Assembly (NCBI GenBank): GCA_011523845.1
Contig: WTFV01000194.1
Coordinates: 1-56,477, forward strand
Direction of reading: 5' to 3'
From: Acidobacteriota bacterium
GTDB taxonomy: Bacteria; Acidobacteriota; Vicinamibacteria; Vicinamibacterales; UBA8438
DNA: 56,477 bases
Of the stretch, positions 1-8,689 are shown in pieces. Position 1 is the first letter of the stretch, and each line of letters begins with the position of its first letter. The notes beneath the pieces were generated by a model. It saw nothing but the letters and a program-made list of their open reading frames with translations. It was not told the DNA's origin and made no database searches. Position numbers and translations under genes: made by a program.

Positions 1-50
1 CCATGGAGCAAGAGTCGTGCCGATCTGCGGCGCCTCGGGCCAACGCAGGG

Positions 51-1121
51 CTAACGCTTGACGTACTTTCGGATCCTCTGCGGGCCGACGTCGGCGGCGT
101 AGACGTTGCCGTCGCGGTCCGCGGTGATTCCCGACGCTCCCGAGATGCGCCGCTCGTCCTGGAACTCGAGGTCCGGGTCGGGGATGTAGGCGTGCACCGT
201 CCCGTCCACGGCGCTGCCGATGTAGATGCCGCGCTTGAAGCCCGGGTTGTTGCCGGAGTTCGACGTGGAGTCTGTGACGTAGAGCACGTCGTCCTCGTCG
301 ATGAACATCCCGCTCGGCCGCCCGAACTGCTTCCACTCGGCGACGAACGTGCCGTCGGGCTCGAAGATCTGAATCCGGCTGTTCGAGCGGTCCCCGACGA
401 ACACCCGCCCGCGGCTGTCGAGGGTGAGGGTGTGCGGCTGGTCGAACTCGCCGGGGGCGTCGCCCGGGCCGCCCCAGGTCATGAGGAACTCGCCGTCGCG
501 GTCGAACTTGACCACCCGGTTGTTCGGCCCGTGGCCGTCGGTGACGAAGATGTCGCCGTCGGCGTTGACCGCCACGTCGCTCGGCCGGTCGAAGGTGTCC
601 GGCCCGTTGCCCGCCACGCCCGCCTTGCCCAGCGTCATCAGAATCTCGCCGCTCGGGCTGAACTTGAAGACCTGATGCCCGCGGCCGCCGGCCGGCATCC
701 CGAGCACCGTGTCGCTGCCGTTGTAGTCGGTCCCCCAGAGGTTGCCCTCGGGGTCGATGTGGAAGCCGTGCGGGGCCGCGAAGACCCCTTCGCCCCAACT
801 GTCGAGCAGGTCTCCGTCCGGGCTGAACTTGACCACCGGCGGGTCGTCGTCTCTGCCGACGCAGGTGGCCGCGCCGGGCGGCTGGTTGTTGAAGCAGCGG
901 TGGAAGACCCAGATATTGCCGTCCGCGTCGCGGTCGATGCCGATCGTCTCGCCCCACTTCCCGCCGTTCATGTGCGGCGGCAGATGAGGCCACTCGTCCA
1001 CCAGGCGATACGGGCTGGGGAGCGACTGCGCCGCGGCCAGGGCCGGCCCGCCCAGGAGGGCGGCCAGCACGAGACCACCGGCGGCCGCGCGCAGCGTCGA
1101 TGCCGTCGTCTTGTCAGCCAT
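51..1121 (-). CDS. Exported NHL-repeat beta-propeller protein
   Basis: A 356-residue protein. The N-terminus (about residues 1-33) is a signal peptide with a basic start, a hydrophobic stretch and an AQS-like cleavage region, so it is probably periplasmic or exported. The rest is a chain of NHL/SMP-30-like blades: each has a D-x-x-G-N/R-V/I-x-V turn followed by N-R-I/V-x-x-F, for example VFVGDRSNSRIQIF. Such six-bladed propellers bind ligands or act as lyase/lactonase-like enzymes; no catalytic residues can be assigned here, so the substrate is unknown. The start at 1121 has a GAGGA ribosome site eight bases upstream; the open frame extends further but without such a site. It lies downstream of the epoxide-hydrolase-like gene on the same strand. 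Confidence 0.85.
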   Translation of the reverse strand: MADKTTASTLRAAAGGLVLAALLGGPALAAAQSLPSPYRLVDEWPHLPPHMNGGKWGETIGIDRDADGNIWVFHRCFNNQPPGAATCVGRDDDPPVVKFSPDGDLLDSWGEGVFAAPHGFHIDPEGNLWGTDYNGSDTVLGMPAGGRGHQVFKFSPSGEILMTLGKAGVAGNGPDTFDRPSDVAVNADGDIFVTDGHGPNNRVVKFDRDGEFLMTWGGPGDAPGEFDQPHTLTLDSRGRVFVGDRSNSRIQIFEPDGTFVAEWKQFGRPSGMFIDEDDVLYVTDSTSNSGNNPGFKRGIYIGSAVDGTVHAYIPDPDLEFQDERRISGASGITADRDGNVYAADVGPQRIRKYVKR

Positions 1122-1270
1122 TGCTTCCTCACCCTTCGTCGTGGCGCCCGCCGGCCGGAGCCGCGAACCCGCGCCAGTTGTCCAAGCTGAAGGTCGCGGA
1201 CTCGACCTCGTCTCCCGCGTCACCGCCGCCGCACGTCGCGACGGCCACCGCACGGCCCGGCGCCCGGTCG

Positions 1271-2656
1271 TCACAATGCATCCAGAAACTCCAGAACCAG
1301 GCGGTTGACCTCCGCGGATCGCTCCTGCTGCACCCAGTGCCCGGCGCCGTCCAGCAGATGCAGGCCCCGCAGGTCGGTGCAGGCCTGTCCGTCCATCCGC
1401 TCCAGGGCGCCCGGCCGCTGGTGGATGCCCCAGTCCCGCGCGCCGGCGATGAACATCGACGGCTGGTCGATGGTCCGTCCGGCGAACACCTGCAGGTCGG
1501 CGTTGATGCCGCCGCCGAAGATGGACGATACCGACTGCACGCTCCGGTACCACTGCAAGCCGCCCTGGAATCCCGTCCGTTCGTACTCGGTGCTGTAGAC
1601 CCGCAACTCGTCGTCCGGCAGCCACTCGCAGGCGGCGATCTCGGCCGGCGACGGCATGTGCTCGGCCACCGTCTCCGCCATGCCCTTGCCGAGGTCGAGG
1701 ACGTAGTAGCGGGGAAGCCGCGCCAGCTCCGCGGCGGACCACTCCCGCAACGGCTCCGGTCGGTTGCCGCTCCAGTCGCCGCTCTTCATGTGGTAGTAGG
1801 CGCGCAGGAAGTCGTGCACCCCCTGCGGCGCCCGCCACAGGTCGTCGTTTGCTCCCCGTGTGGCGTAGAAGCGGCGGTAGTGGTGGCGCGGCGGGTTCAG
1901 ACCGGCGAGATCGGCGTCGATGTCGGTTGCGGCGCTCGCCGGCTCGGAGGCGAGCACCGGCGCGGCAGCGGCCGGCAGCCCGGCGGCGACTCCCGCCGTC
2001 CCGGAATCGGGGGCCGCGTCCGCGGTGTCGAAAGGCAGCGCCGCCGTTCCTCCGAACGGCGCGCTCATCAGGACGACGGAGCGGAACACGTCCGGTCGGA
2101 CAACCGCGCACCAGGAAGCCACCAGCGATCCGAAGTCGTGGCCGGCCAGGTGGACCTCGCGGTAACCGAACGCCGACACGAGCGAGAGCATGTCGCGTAT
2201 CTCGTTCAGCATCCGGAACGGGCGCAGGTCGTCGTCGTAGCCCACGTCGGCGCCGTCCGTACGGCCGTAGCCGCGCAGGTCCGGGGCCATGACGTGGTAG
2301 CCGGCTTCCGCCAGCGCCGGCAGCAGCCGCCGCCAGCTATACGCGAGCTCGGGGAAGCCGTGCAGCAGGAGCACGCCGGCGCGGGCCTCCGCCCTCGACC
2401 CTGCCTCCAGCAGATGCATGCGCAGGCCGTTGACGTTGGCGACGAAGCGGGAGCGGACTCCCGGCGGCAGAACGCCGTCCTCATAGGGTCCGATGTCGCC
2501 GCCGGGCTGTGTCATCGAGTGCACGAGGGGGTTGCCGCCCGGCCTCGTGGCGGCGGCGTGCCCCGCGGCCCCGGCGCCCGGCGAGGCGGCGGCAGTGGCG
2601 ATCCCGGCGGCGGCGCCCCGCAGGAGTTGCCGTCGGGTGAGCGGCGGATAGCGCAT
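1271..2656 (-). CDS. Tat-exported alpha/beta hydrolase, epoxide-hydrolase-like
   Basis: A 461-residue alpha/beta-hydrolase. A twin-arginine signal (TRRQLLRG, arginines at 8-9) precedes an Ala/Gly-rich segment, so export in folded form is likely. The core has the oxyanion motif HGFPE at about 99-103 and the nucleophile elbow AGHDFGS with Asp174, as in epoxide hydrolases and haloalkane dehalogenases. Near the C-terminus GAGHWVQQE supplies the catalytic His. Asp in the nucleophile position favours hydrolysis of epoxides; the substrate cannot be told. The segment between about 200 and 330 is a cap domain, longer than usual and with an Ala-rich insert. The start at 2656 was chosen because it places the Tat motif at the N-terminus; there is no clear ribosome site. 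Confidence 0.85.
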   Translation of the reverse strand: MRYPPLTRRQLLRGAAAGIATAAASPGAGAAGHAAATRPGGNPLVHSMTQPGGDIGPYEDGVLPPGVRSRFVANVNGLRMHLLEAGSRAEARAGVLLLHGFPELAYSWRRLLPALAEAGYHVMAPDLRGYGRTDGADVGYDDDLRPFRMLNEIRDMLSLVSAFGYREVHLAGHDFGSLVASWCAVVRPDVFRSVVLMSAPFGGTAALPFDTADAAPDSGTAGVAAGLPAAAAPVLASEPASAATDIDADLAGLNPPRHHYRRFYATRGANDDLWRAPQGVHDFLRAYYHMKSGDWSGNRPEPLREWSAAELARLPRYYVLDLGKGMAETVAEHMPSPAEIAACEWLPDDELRVYSTEYERTGFQGGLQWYRSVQSVSSIFGGGINADLQVFAGRTIDQPSMFIAGARDWGIHQRPGALERMDGQACTDLRGLHLLDGAGHWVQQERSAEVNRLVLEFLDAL

Positions 2657-2841
2657 CGGCCGAATTATGTCACCTTGCAGGCACCGGAGGGCGTCCCTGC
2701 GACCGCCCACCTGTTCTCGACGCGCTTGCGCCCCGAAACGCCTCGCCGGCTCGGCGTTCCGGCCCAGCCCCCCGCTCCAGGATCTCCGAAGCGACGACGG
2801 CAGACGTCACGGCCGTGCCGCTGTCCTTGCGGAACATGCAG

Positions 2842-2879
2842 ACCGCCCCCGCGTCCCGCAGCCGGGACGCGGGGGCGGT
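2842..2879. repeat. Perfect 17-bp GC-rich inverted repeat in a divergent intergenic region
   Basis: Arms at 2842-2858 and 2863-2879 are exact reverse complements around a four-base CAGC loop. The stem would be extremely stable in RNA or as a cruciform. There is no T-run after it in either direction, so it is not a classic terminator, and no gene ends here. A second inverted repeat (GGTATC, 2880-2885, with GATACC, 2899-2904) follows directly and runs to the ribosome site of the lipoprotein gene at 2921. It could be an attenuator, an operator or the relic of a repeat family. Confidence 0.8.
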
Positions 2880-2920
2880 GGTATCCTGTCGTCATCTCGA
2901 TACCAGAAGGAGGAGAGGTC

Positions 2921-3994
2921 ATGAGCGCGGGGAAGCTGGCAGTATTCGGTCTGGTCACGATGCTCGCAGCGGCCTGCGGCGCGCCGGCGCCCGCTCCGGA
3001 GCCTGCCGCCGAGGCGGCCCCGGAACCGCCGCAGTTCGCGGTTACCGGCGAGCATCCCTGCGACCCGGTGGGCGACGTGCAGTTCATCTGCGACATGGTG
3101 AGCCCCGAGGACATCGTGGTCGTCCCCGGTGCGGAGTGGGCCATCGTGTCCGGCGCCCGGGAGGGTGGCCGGCTGAATCTGGTGAACGTCGCCAACAAGA
3201 CCTCGACCGTGCTGTTCCCGACGCCGGACAGCGAGCAGCGGCTCGACGCCGAGGCCTATCCGGAGTGTCCCGGTCCATTCGACCTCGCCAACCCGGACGT
3301 ATCCCGGCTGCACGGGCTCTACCTCGAGCCGGGAGCGGACGACGTCCACACTCTGCTCGTCGTCCACCACGGCCTGCGCGAGGCGATCGAGTTCTTCGAG
3401 GTGAATGCCGGGGATTCGCCGCCGAGCCTGGCCTGGGTCGGGTGCGCGGTGGCGCCGGAGGGCGCCAACCTCAACTCGGTGGTCGCGCTGCCGGGCGGCG
3501 GCTTCGCGACGACGAACGCGGGCATCGGGGTGTGGGAGTGGCAGGCCGACAGCGGGTGGGAGGTGCTGCCGGAGAGCGAGGACACCGCCCCGAACGGCAT
3601 CGAAGTGTCCGAGGACGGGCAGACCCTCTACATCGCCGGCTGGGCCGAGGAGAAGCTCACCCGCCTGTCGCGCGGCGTCGAGCCGGTCGAGAAGGACGTC
3701 ATCCAGCTCGGGTTCCGGCCCGACAACCTGCGCATGGCGCTCGACGGCTCGGTCATCTATGCCGCCGGCCACACCGACAGGGACGGCAACTCGATCACCC
3801 TGCCGCGCGAGCCGACGCTGGAGACGAGCAACGTGGCGGCCATCGATCCGGAGACCCTGGAGTTCGAGCGGATCTTCGTGCATCCCGCCATGAACGGGTT
3901 CGTCTCGTCCACCACGGCGATTCCGATCGGCGACGAGCTGTGGTTGGGGTCGTACCGCGGCGACCGGCTCGCCTGGCTGCCCATGCCGGAGTAG
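2921..3994 (+). CDS. SMP-30-like beta-propeller lipoprotein
   Basis: A 357-residue protein with a lipoprotein signal: a basic start, a hydrophobic core and the lipobox LAAAC with Cys19, followed by a Pro/Glu/Ala-rich linker of about 25 residues. It should be anchored in a membrane facing the periplasm. The body resembles SMP-30/gluconolactonase-type propellers (for example NGIEVSEDGQTLYIAG and the late GFVSSTTAIPIGDELWLGSY). Whether it is an enzyme or a binding protein cannot be decided. The start at 2921 has a very strong AGAAGGAGGAGA ribosome site. The promoter side holds an exceptionally strong hairpin (2842-2879). The gene reads away from the epoxide-hydrolase-like gene. Confidence 0.85.
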   Translation: MSAGKLAVFGLVTMLAAACGAPAPAPEPAAEAAPEPPQFAVTGEHPCDPVGDVQFICDMVSPEDIVVVPGAEWAIVSGAREGGRLNLVNVANKTSTVLFPTPDSEQRLDAEAYPECPGPFDLANPDVSRLHGLYLEPGADDVHTLLVVHHGLREAIEFFEVNAGDSPPSLAWVGCAVAPEGANLNSVVALPGGGFATTNAGIGVWEWQADSGWEVLPESEDTAPNGIEVSEDGQTLYIAGWAEEKLTRLSRGVEPVEKDVIQLGFRPDNLRMALDGSVIYAAGHTDRDGNSITLPREPTLETSNVAAIDPETLEFERIFVHPAMNGFVSSTTAIPIGDELWLGSYRGDRLAWLPMPE

Positions 3995-4035
3995 GCGCCT
4001 CCGGCGCACGCTTGGGACAAGACCCCGCGGGATCG

Positions 4036-4371
4036 CACCTCCAGCAGATCGAACTCGTACCCCTCGATCAGGGTGACCACCGCGGTCGCTCCCCACTGCT
4101 GGATTGCATCCGGGTGGGTCTCGATGTCGCGCGCCCAGGCCCCGGACATCCCGTGCGGATCGGTCTTGCCGGGGCACAGGGCGATGCCGATCCGCGAAGA
4201 GGCGACCGACTCGGCGCGGAGTAGCAGGCGGGCGAGTGCCTCGGCGCCGGTGAGTGCGGCTGCTGAATCGCCGTGGTCGTTGCCCGGGGGCACCGCGGCG
4301 AAATACGGATCGGACTGCGGCAGATCGCATAAAATGTAAATTCGTGACACGTTCACAGTACATTTTGACAA
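4036..4371 (-). pseudogene. Truncated dual-specificity phosphatase-like (CDKN3-type) fragment
   Basis: This frame encodes the recognisable N-terminal part of bacterial CDKN3-like protein phosphatases: RIGIALCPGKTDP, then SGAWARDIETHPDAI, then WGATAVVTLIEGYEFDLLEV. In intact homologues this is followed by the catalytic HC(x)5R loop. Here homology stops at about 4036 and the frame runs on into sequence antisense to the lipoprotein gene, so the catalytic loop is missing and the product would be inactive. The gene was probably cut when the neighbouring sequence was rearranged. The assignment rests on remembered family sequence and not on a search. Confidence 0.6.
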
Positions 4372-4384
4372 TCGTGGTCAAAAT
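4331..4384. promoter_or_regulatory. AT-rich nested palindromes upstream of rloAB
   Basis: Two exact inverted repeats overlap here. AAAATGTA (4331-4338) pairs with TACATTTT (4359-4366) around a 20-base centre that itself holds GTGA/TCAC arms (4344-4347, 4353-4356). ATTTTGAC (4362-4369) pairs with GTCAAAAT (4377-4384) across seven bases. The block is much more AT-rich than its surroundings and lies between the divergent phosphatase fragment and the defence operon. It has the form of tandem dimeric operators. A TTGACA hexamer at 4365-4370 sits inside the second palindrome. Confidence 0.6.
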
Positions 4385-4422
4385 ACTGCATGGAAATGCA
4401 GAGTTCATGCTAGGCTAGATGC

Positions 4423-5709
4423 GTGCTGTTGCGGTTTCAGGTCTCCAACCACCGCTCGATCCTCGAGCGGGTGGAGTTGTCGATGATCGCTGTCGACGAG
4501 GAGCGGGCGGCGACGCGAGGGTTCGACCGCCTGTCGGAGCGCGTTCTGACGGTCGCCGGCATCTATGGGCCCAACGCGTCGGGCAAGTCCAACGTGCTGG
4601 ACGCCATGGCTTGGCTGTCGATGGCCGTCCGCACGTCGCTTCGAGGCTGGGAGGACTACATTCCGCGCGATGCTCACAGGTTCGGCCGGGGGCCGGACTC
4701 TCCATCGGAGTTCGATCTGGATCTGGTAGTCGGTAGCGTCCGATACGCATACCGCCTCGAAGTGAACGACTCGGCCGTGCTGTTCGAGAGCCTTGACAAC
4801 TACCCGGAAGGACGGTGGCGAAACCTCTTCACACGCCGCAAGGGAGAAATCGACTTTCGCCGGGGCCTCGACGGAACCCGAGGAATACCGGACTTGCTGA
4901 CTCCGACGACGCTGGCGCTCTCGGCCGGCAGGCGGGTAGGTGCTACCCACTTCAGGAGCATAGGGCAAGCGGTAGCCGGAATGCGTGTTCTCGGACTTCC
5001 GAGGAGACGGTTCCTCGGGACCGGCGTCGGCCCGTTCGACCACACAATGCGCTTGCTCTTCGAGGCCGATGAAGCCGGTCAGCCGCGACTCTTCGGGACT
5101 TCAGAGGATCGACCGGCCGGTACAGATCCAAGCTTGGTTCTGGACTTGATTCGCTTCGCGGATCCGGGAGTCGAGGATTTCTCGATAGCGGAAGAAGAGT
5201 CCGGGCGCCTCGGTGGATCTCGTCGTCACCTTGGTCTCGTTCATCGCGGAGAAGGCGAACCGGTCATCCTCGATCTGGAGGAAGAATCTGCCGGCACCCA
5301 GACCTGGTTCCGTCTGATCGGTCCGGCGCTTGCGGCCCTCAGACTTGGTCGAGTCCTGCTACTCGATGAGATCGACGCGAGTCTTCATCCCCGGCTTTCG
5401 GCCCGGCTGATTGAGATCTTCCAGGATCCCGGGACCAATACCCGCGGCGCCCAACTCGTCTTCACTTCCCACGACACGTCCCTGCTGAACAGCCTGAACC
5501 GCGACGAGGTCTGGCTCACCGAGAAAGCGCCTGACGCCACCACGCGCCTCTTTGGTCTGGCCGAGTTCAGGGGCGAGCGCGTGAGGAAGTCTCTGAACCT
5601 CGAGAAGGCTTACCTGCAAGGCCGGTTCGGGGCTGTTCCCGAAGTCGACCAGGTCGCGGTCCGCAGAGCGCTCGGGCTCGTTTCTCAGCCTCCCGATGGC
5701 CAGGACTGA
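4423..5709 (+). CDS. rloA: RloA/AbiL-type AAA ATPase (defence)
   Basis: A 428-residue ABC/SMC-like ATPase of the AAA_15/AAA_21 group found in RloA, AbiLi and the PARIS AriA subunit. Walker A GPNASGKS is at about 49-56. Walker B VLLLDEID is at about 311-318, followed by ASLHPRLS, and a switch His follows in FTSHDTSLL. It overlaps the RloB gene by 14 bases, so the two are one operon. In related systems the ATPase senses infection and holds or releases the TOPRIM partner; that role is inferred from family. The GTG start has no ribosome site; a TAGGCT hexamer ends six bases before it, which would fit a leaderless message. Palindromic operators lie just upstream. Confidence 0.85.
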   Translation: MLLRFQVSNHRSILERVELSMIAVDEERAATRGFDRLSERVLTVAGIYGPNASGKSNVLDAMAWLSMAVRTSLRGWEDYIPRDAHRFGRGPDSPSEFDLDLVVGSVRYAYRLEVNDSAVLFESLDNYPEGRWRNLFTRRKGEIDFRRGLDGTRGIPDLLTPTTLALSAGRRVGATHFRSIGQAVAGMRVLGLPRRRFLGTGVGPFDHTMRLLFEADEAGQPRLFGTSEDRPAGTDPSLVLDLIRFADPGVEDFSIAEEESGRLGGSRRHLGLVHRGEGEPVILDLEEESAGTQTWFRLIGPALAALRLGRVLLLDEIDASLHPRLSARLIEIFQDPGTNTRGAQLVFTSHDTSLLNSLNRDEVWLTEKAPDATTRLFGLAEFRGERVRKSLNLEKAYLQGRFGAVPEVDQVAVRRALGLVSQPPDGQD

Positions 5710-6355
5710 GGCGAAGTCCAGGCGGAAGGGACGCAGTTTGCGCGAGGACCGATCGCTCCGCCGCCGGGTCGCGTTTCGCACTCCCAGGCGGACGTTTCTG
5801 GTGTTCTGTGAAGGCACGAAGACCGAGCCCGACTACATCGAGTCCCTGAGACAGGAGCCGGCGGTCCGCGACCTGGCGTCGGTTGCCATCCGCATGGAGG
5901 CGAGCGGTGCCGTGCCATTGACTCTGGTGAACGCGGCGGCCGAAGCCCGAGCTCGCAGTCTTCGAGGACAGGGAGAAGTCGACGAGGTGTGGTGTCTGTT
6001 CGACGTTGAACAGCCCAAGCACCACCCCGATCTGGACAAGGCCATCGAGCGAGCTCGAGGAAGCGACGTCCGTCTTGCGATATCGAATCCGTGCTTCGAA
6101 CTGTGGCTGGCGCTACATTTCCAGGACCGTACCGCGTGGCTGAGCACAAACGCCGCCGAGAAGCTGCGTCGGAAGCACGACGGGGGTGAAGGGAAGGGAT
6201 TGAAAGGCGCGCTCTACATGCCGCGTCGATCCGACGCAGCTCAACGGGCACGCTCACTGACTGAGAAGCACGAGGGAGACGCCACCATCTTTCCTCACGA
6301 CAACCCCTCCTCGGGGATGTACCGGTTCCTGGCAGCCGTCGAATCGACCGAGTGA
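5696..6355 (+). CDS. rloB: RloB-like TOPRIM-type effector
   Basis: A 219-residue RloB-family protein (AbiLii-like). After a strongly basic N-terminus comes the TOPRIM-like strand with the conserved Glu: FLVFCEGTKTEPDYIESL, Glu39. A second acidic motif WCLFDVEQPKHHPDL follows, and then the family signature ISNPCFELWLALHF. The TOPRIM-type acidic residues suggest a metal-dependent nuclease, in line with AriB of PARIS, which cuts tRNA; the target here is unknown. Translation is probably coupled to rloA through the 14-base overlap. It ends facing the S9 peptidase gene, with a possible hairpin terminator between them. Confidence 0.85.
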   Translation: MARTEAKSRRKGRSLREDRSLRRRVAFRTPRRTFLVFCEGTKTEPDYIESLRQEPAVRDLASVAIRMEASGAVPLTLVNAAAEARARSLRGQGEVDEVWCLFDVEQPKHHPDLDKAIERARGSDVRLAISNPCFELWLALHFQDRTAWLSTNAAEKLRRKHDGGEGKGLKGALYMPRRSDAAQRARSLTEKHEGDATIFPHDNPSSGMYRFLAAVESTE

Positions 6356-6490
6356 GACTCTCCTCGTGGGCGACACGCTCGGCGAACGAAGCGTCTGCTG
6401 AGGTATGCATGGAGCATCTCGGCCGCGACCGGTCGCTCCGGCGGCCGATCTCTGATCTGGTAGACAGTCCCAGCCAACGCGCACGGGTAG

Positions 6491-6518
6491 CCGGGCGCGC
6501 AACTCCGCTAGCGCCCGG
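6491..6518. terminator. Possible bidirectional hairpin between convergent genes
   Basis: CCGGGCGC (6491-6498) pairs exactly with GCGCCCGG (6511-6518) across 12 bases. It lies in the 200-base gap between the convergent ends of rloB and the S9 peptidase gene. There is no T-run, so this is only a candidate. Confidence 0.35.
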
Positions 6519-6556
6519 TCGGCGGCGCGGTCGAGCGGTCGGCCCTTCCTTTATCT

Positions 6557-8689
6557 CTATCCCTCCTGGTCGGTGGCCGATTCTCCCTGCGCCGTGAACC
6601 GCTCGAACCACGACCGCAGATAGAGCTGCACCCGCAGGAAGTTCGTCGGGGGCAGGTTGCGGCTGTGCCAACTGTCGGTCAGCCGGATCATCGCGGTCGG
6701 CACCTTGCGCAGCTTGAGCGCCCGGTAGTACTGCTCGGTCTGCTCCATGGGCGTCCGCAGGTCGCGCTCGCCGGTCATCAGCAGGGTCGGCGTGGTGACG
6801 TTGCCGACGTACATCAGCGTGGACCGCCGCAGGTGCTCCTCGGGGTCCTCCCACGGCAGCTTCTCGAAGTTGCGGTACCAGCCCGACCCGTCGGTGGTGC
6901 CGACGAAGCTCAGCCAGTTGGTGACCGGCGCCTTGACCACCGCGGCGGTAAAGCGTCCCGTGCGGCCGACGATCCACGACGTCAGCACGCCCCCGCCGCT
7001 GCCGCCGTAGACGAACAGGTTCCGCTGGTCGATGTAGCCGCGGGAGAGCACCTCGTCGACGCCGGCCATCAGGTCGTCGTAGTCCTTGCCGGGATACGCG
7101 TTCTTGATCTCGTTGCCGAACGCGCTGCCGTAGCCGCTGCTGCCCCGCGGGTTCGTGTAGAGGACCACGTAGCCGTTCGCCGCGTGATCCTGGTTCTTGA
7201 AGTCGAAGCCGGCGTTGTACATCGAGTGCGGGCCGCCGTGGATGCGGAGGATGAGCGGGTACTTCCGCTGCGGATCGAAGTCCGGCGGTTTGACGATCCA
7301 GCCCTGGATGTCCAGCCCGTCGGGCGATTGGTACCAGATCTCCTCGACGTCGCCCAGGCGGACGTCGGCGAGCAGCCCGGCGTTGGTCCGGTACAGCGTG
7401 CGCACCGCGCCGGGGGCGTCCACGTCGAACGCGACCAGGTCGCCGGGGACGTGATAGCTGGAGACGACGCCGACCGCGGTCCCGCCGTCGCTGATCGAGG
7501 AGACCGAGAGCATGTGGTTGCCGTTGCTCACCGCGCGGACCTCCCCGTCCACCGACGCGAAGTGGAGGTTGCTCGTCCCCCGGAGCTGCGCGTTCAGGTA
7601 CACGCCGCTGCCGTCCCCGGCCCAGCCGACGATCGCCGGTCTGCGCCCCATCTCCGTGGCGATGACCCGGGACGCCGAGCCGTCCGCGGCCATCACGTGG
7701 AGGCCCTCCTCGCGGTAGGTGTCGGTGGTGTGGTCCATGCCGGTGTAGGCGACCGCGCGGCCGTCGGGGGAGGGGACGGCATTGGCGTCCGGTCCTTCCC
7801 GGCTGGTCAGGGCGGTGATCGCGCGGGTGGCCAGGTCCACCCGGTACACCTCGGATTCCCGCCACGCGTACTCGGCGTCCGGTTCGCGGAGGCCGGAGAA
7901 CACGATGCCCCGGCCGTCCGGCGTGAACCGCGGATCGTCGTGGTGGAAGTCGCCGCCGGTCAGCTTCCGCGGCGCCCCGCCGTCGGCGCCGACGACGAAG
8001 ATGTGGCGGTATCCCGCGGGGGTGTAGCCCGAGCCGTCGCGCCGGTAGTTGAGCCGGGTCACGATCCGGGCCGGGCCGGTCCAGGTGGCGCCCTCCGGCG
8101 CCTCGGGCATGTCGATGACCCAGTCCGGATCGGCCCCCGGGGGGACCACCGCGCGGAAGGCGAGCGAGCCGCTGTCGGGGGCCCACCGGATCTGCGACGG
8201 CGGATTCTCCAGCCGGGTGATCCGGCTCTCCGCGCCCTCGGCGTCCATCCAGCGGACGAAGATCTGCGGCCCGCCGGGCTCGGCGGATCGCGTGAAGGCG
8301 ATGCGGGTGCCGTCCGGGGACCAGCGCGCCCCGGCGCCCTCGGTCAGGAACCGGTTCCGGGAGCCGTCCGCGCCGATGACCCACAGCTCGGTCCGGATGC
8401 CGTCGGTCATCGCATCGACGAACCGGCGCTCGTAGACGACGGTCGTGCCGTCCGGAGAGATCCGCGGATCGCCGACGGTCTCCCAGGAGAGGTAGTCGGC
8501 AAGCTCCAGGTGCCGGCGGCCGTCGTCCCGGCCCGCCGCGGTCGCCGTCGTCTGACCCGCCGCGGTCGACGCCGCCAGCAGTGCCGCCGCCAGCAGACAG
8601 CCGCCGAGCCGCCGCGCGTCGAGCTGCCGCGCGCGGTACCGCCATGTGCCGTGCAGATGCCCGGGTCGGCGCGAGCTGCGCATCGTCAT
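6557..8689 (-). CDS. Exported S9 family prolyl-oligopeptidase-type peptidase
   Basis: A 710-residue serine peptidase of the S9C group (acylaminoacyl/dipeptidyl peptidase). A long basic signal region (about 1-50) is followed by TolB/PD40-like propeller blades (repeats such as RWSPDGTRIAFTRS) and a C-terminal alpha/beta-hydrolase. The catalytic triad is visible: Ser564 in GGSGGG, Asp643 in GERDLRTPM and His675 in SWHSRN. It probably degrades peptides in the periplasm. The start at 8689 (an ATG followed after one codon by another ATG) has a GGGAGG ribosome site about nine bases upstream; the frame is open to 8710. It ends convergently with rloB. Confidence 0.92.
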   Translation of the reverse strand: MTMRSSRRPGHLHGTWRYRARQLDARRLGGCLLAAALLAASTAAGQTTATAAGRDDGRRHLELADYLSWETVGDPRISPDGTTVVYERRFVDAMTDGIRTELWVIGADGSRNRFLTEGAGARWSPDGTRIAFTRSAEPGGPQIFVRWMDAEGAESRITRLENPPSQIRWAPDSGSLAFRAVVPPGADPDWVIDMPEAPEGATWTGPARIVTRLNYRRDGSGYTPAGYRHIFVVGADGGAPRKLTGGDFHHDDPRFTPDGRGIVFSGLREPDAEYAWRESEVYRVDLATRAITALTSREGPDANAVPSPDGRAVAYTGMDHTTDTYREEGLHVMAADGSASRVIATEMGRRPAIVGWAGDGSGVYLNAQLRGTSNLHFASVDGEVRAVSNGNHMLSVSSISDGGTAVGVVSSYHVPGDLVAFDVDAPGAVRTLYRTNAGLLADVRLGDVEEIWYQSPDGLDIQGWIVKPPDFDPQRKYPLILRIHGGPHSMYNAGFDFKNQDHAANGYVVLYTNPRGSSGYGSAFGNEIKNAYPGKDYDDLMAGVDEVLSRGYIDQRNLFVYGGSGGGVLTSWIVGRTGRFTAAVVKAPVTNWLSFVGTTDGSGWYRNFEKLPWEDPEEHLRRSTLMYVGNVTTPTLLMTGERDLRTPMEQTEQYYRALKLRKVPTAMIRLTDSWHSRNLPPTNFLRVQLYLRSWFERFTAQGESATDQEG

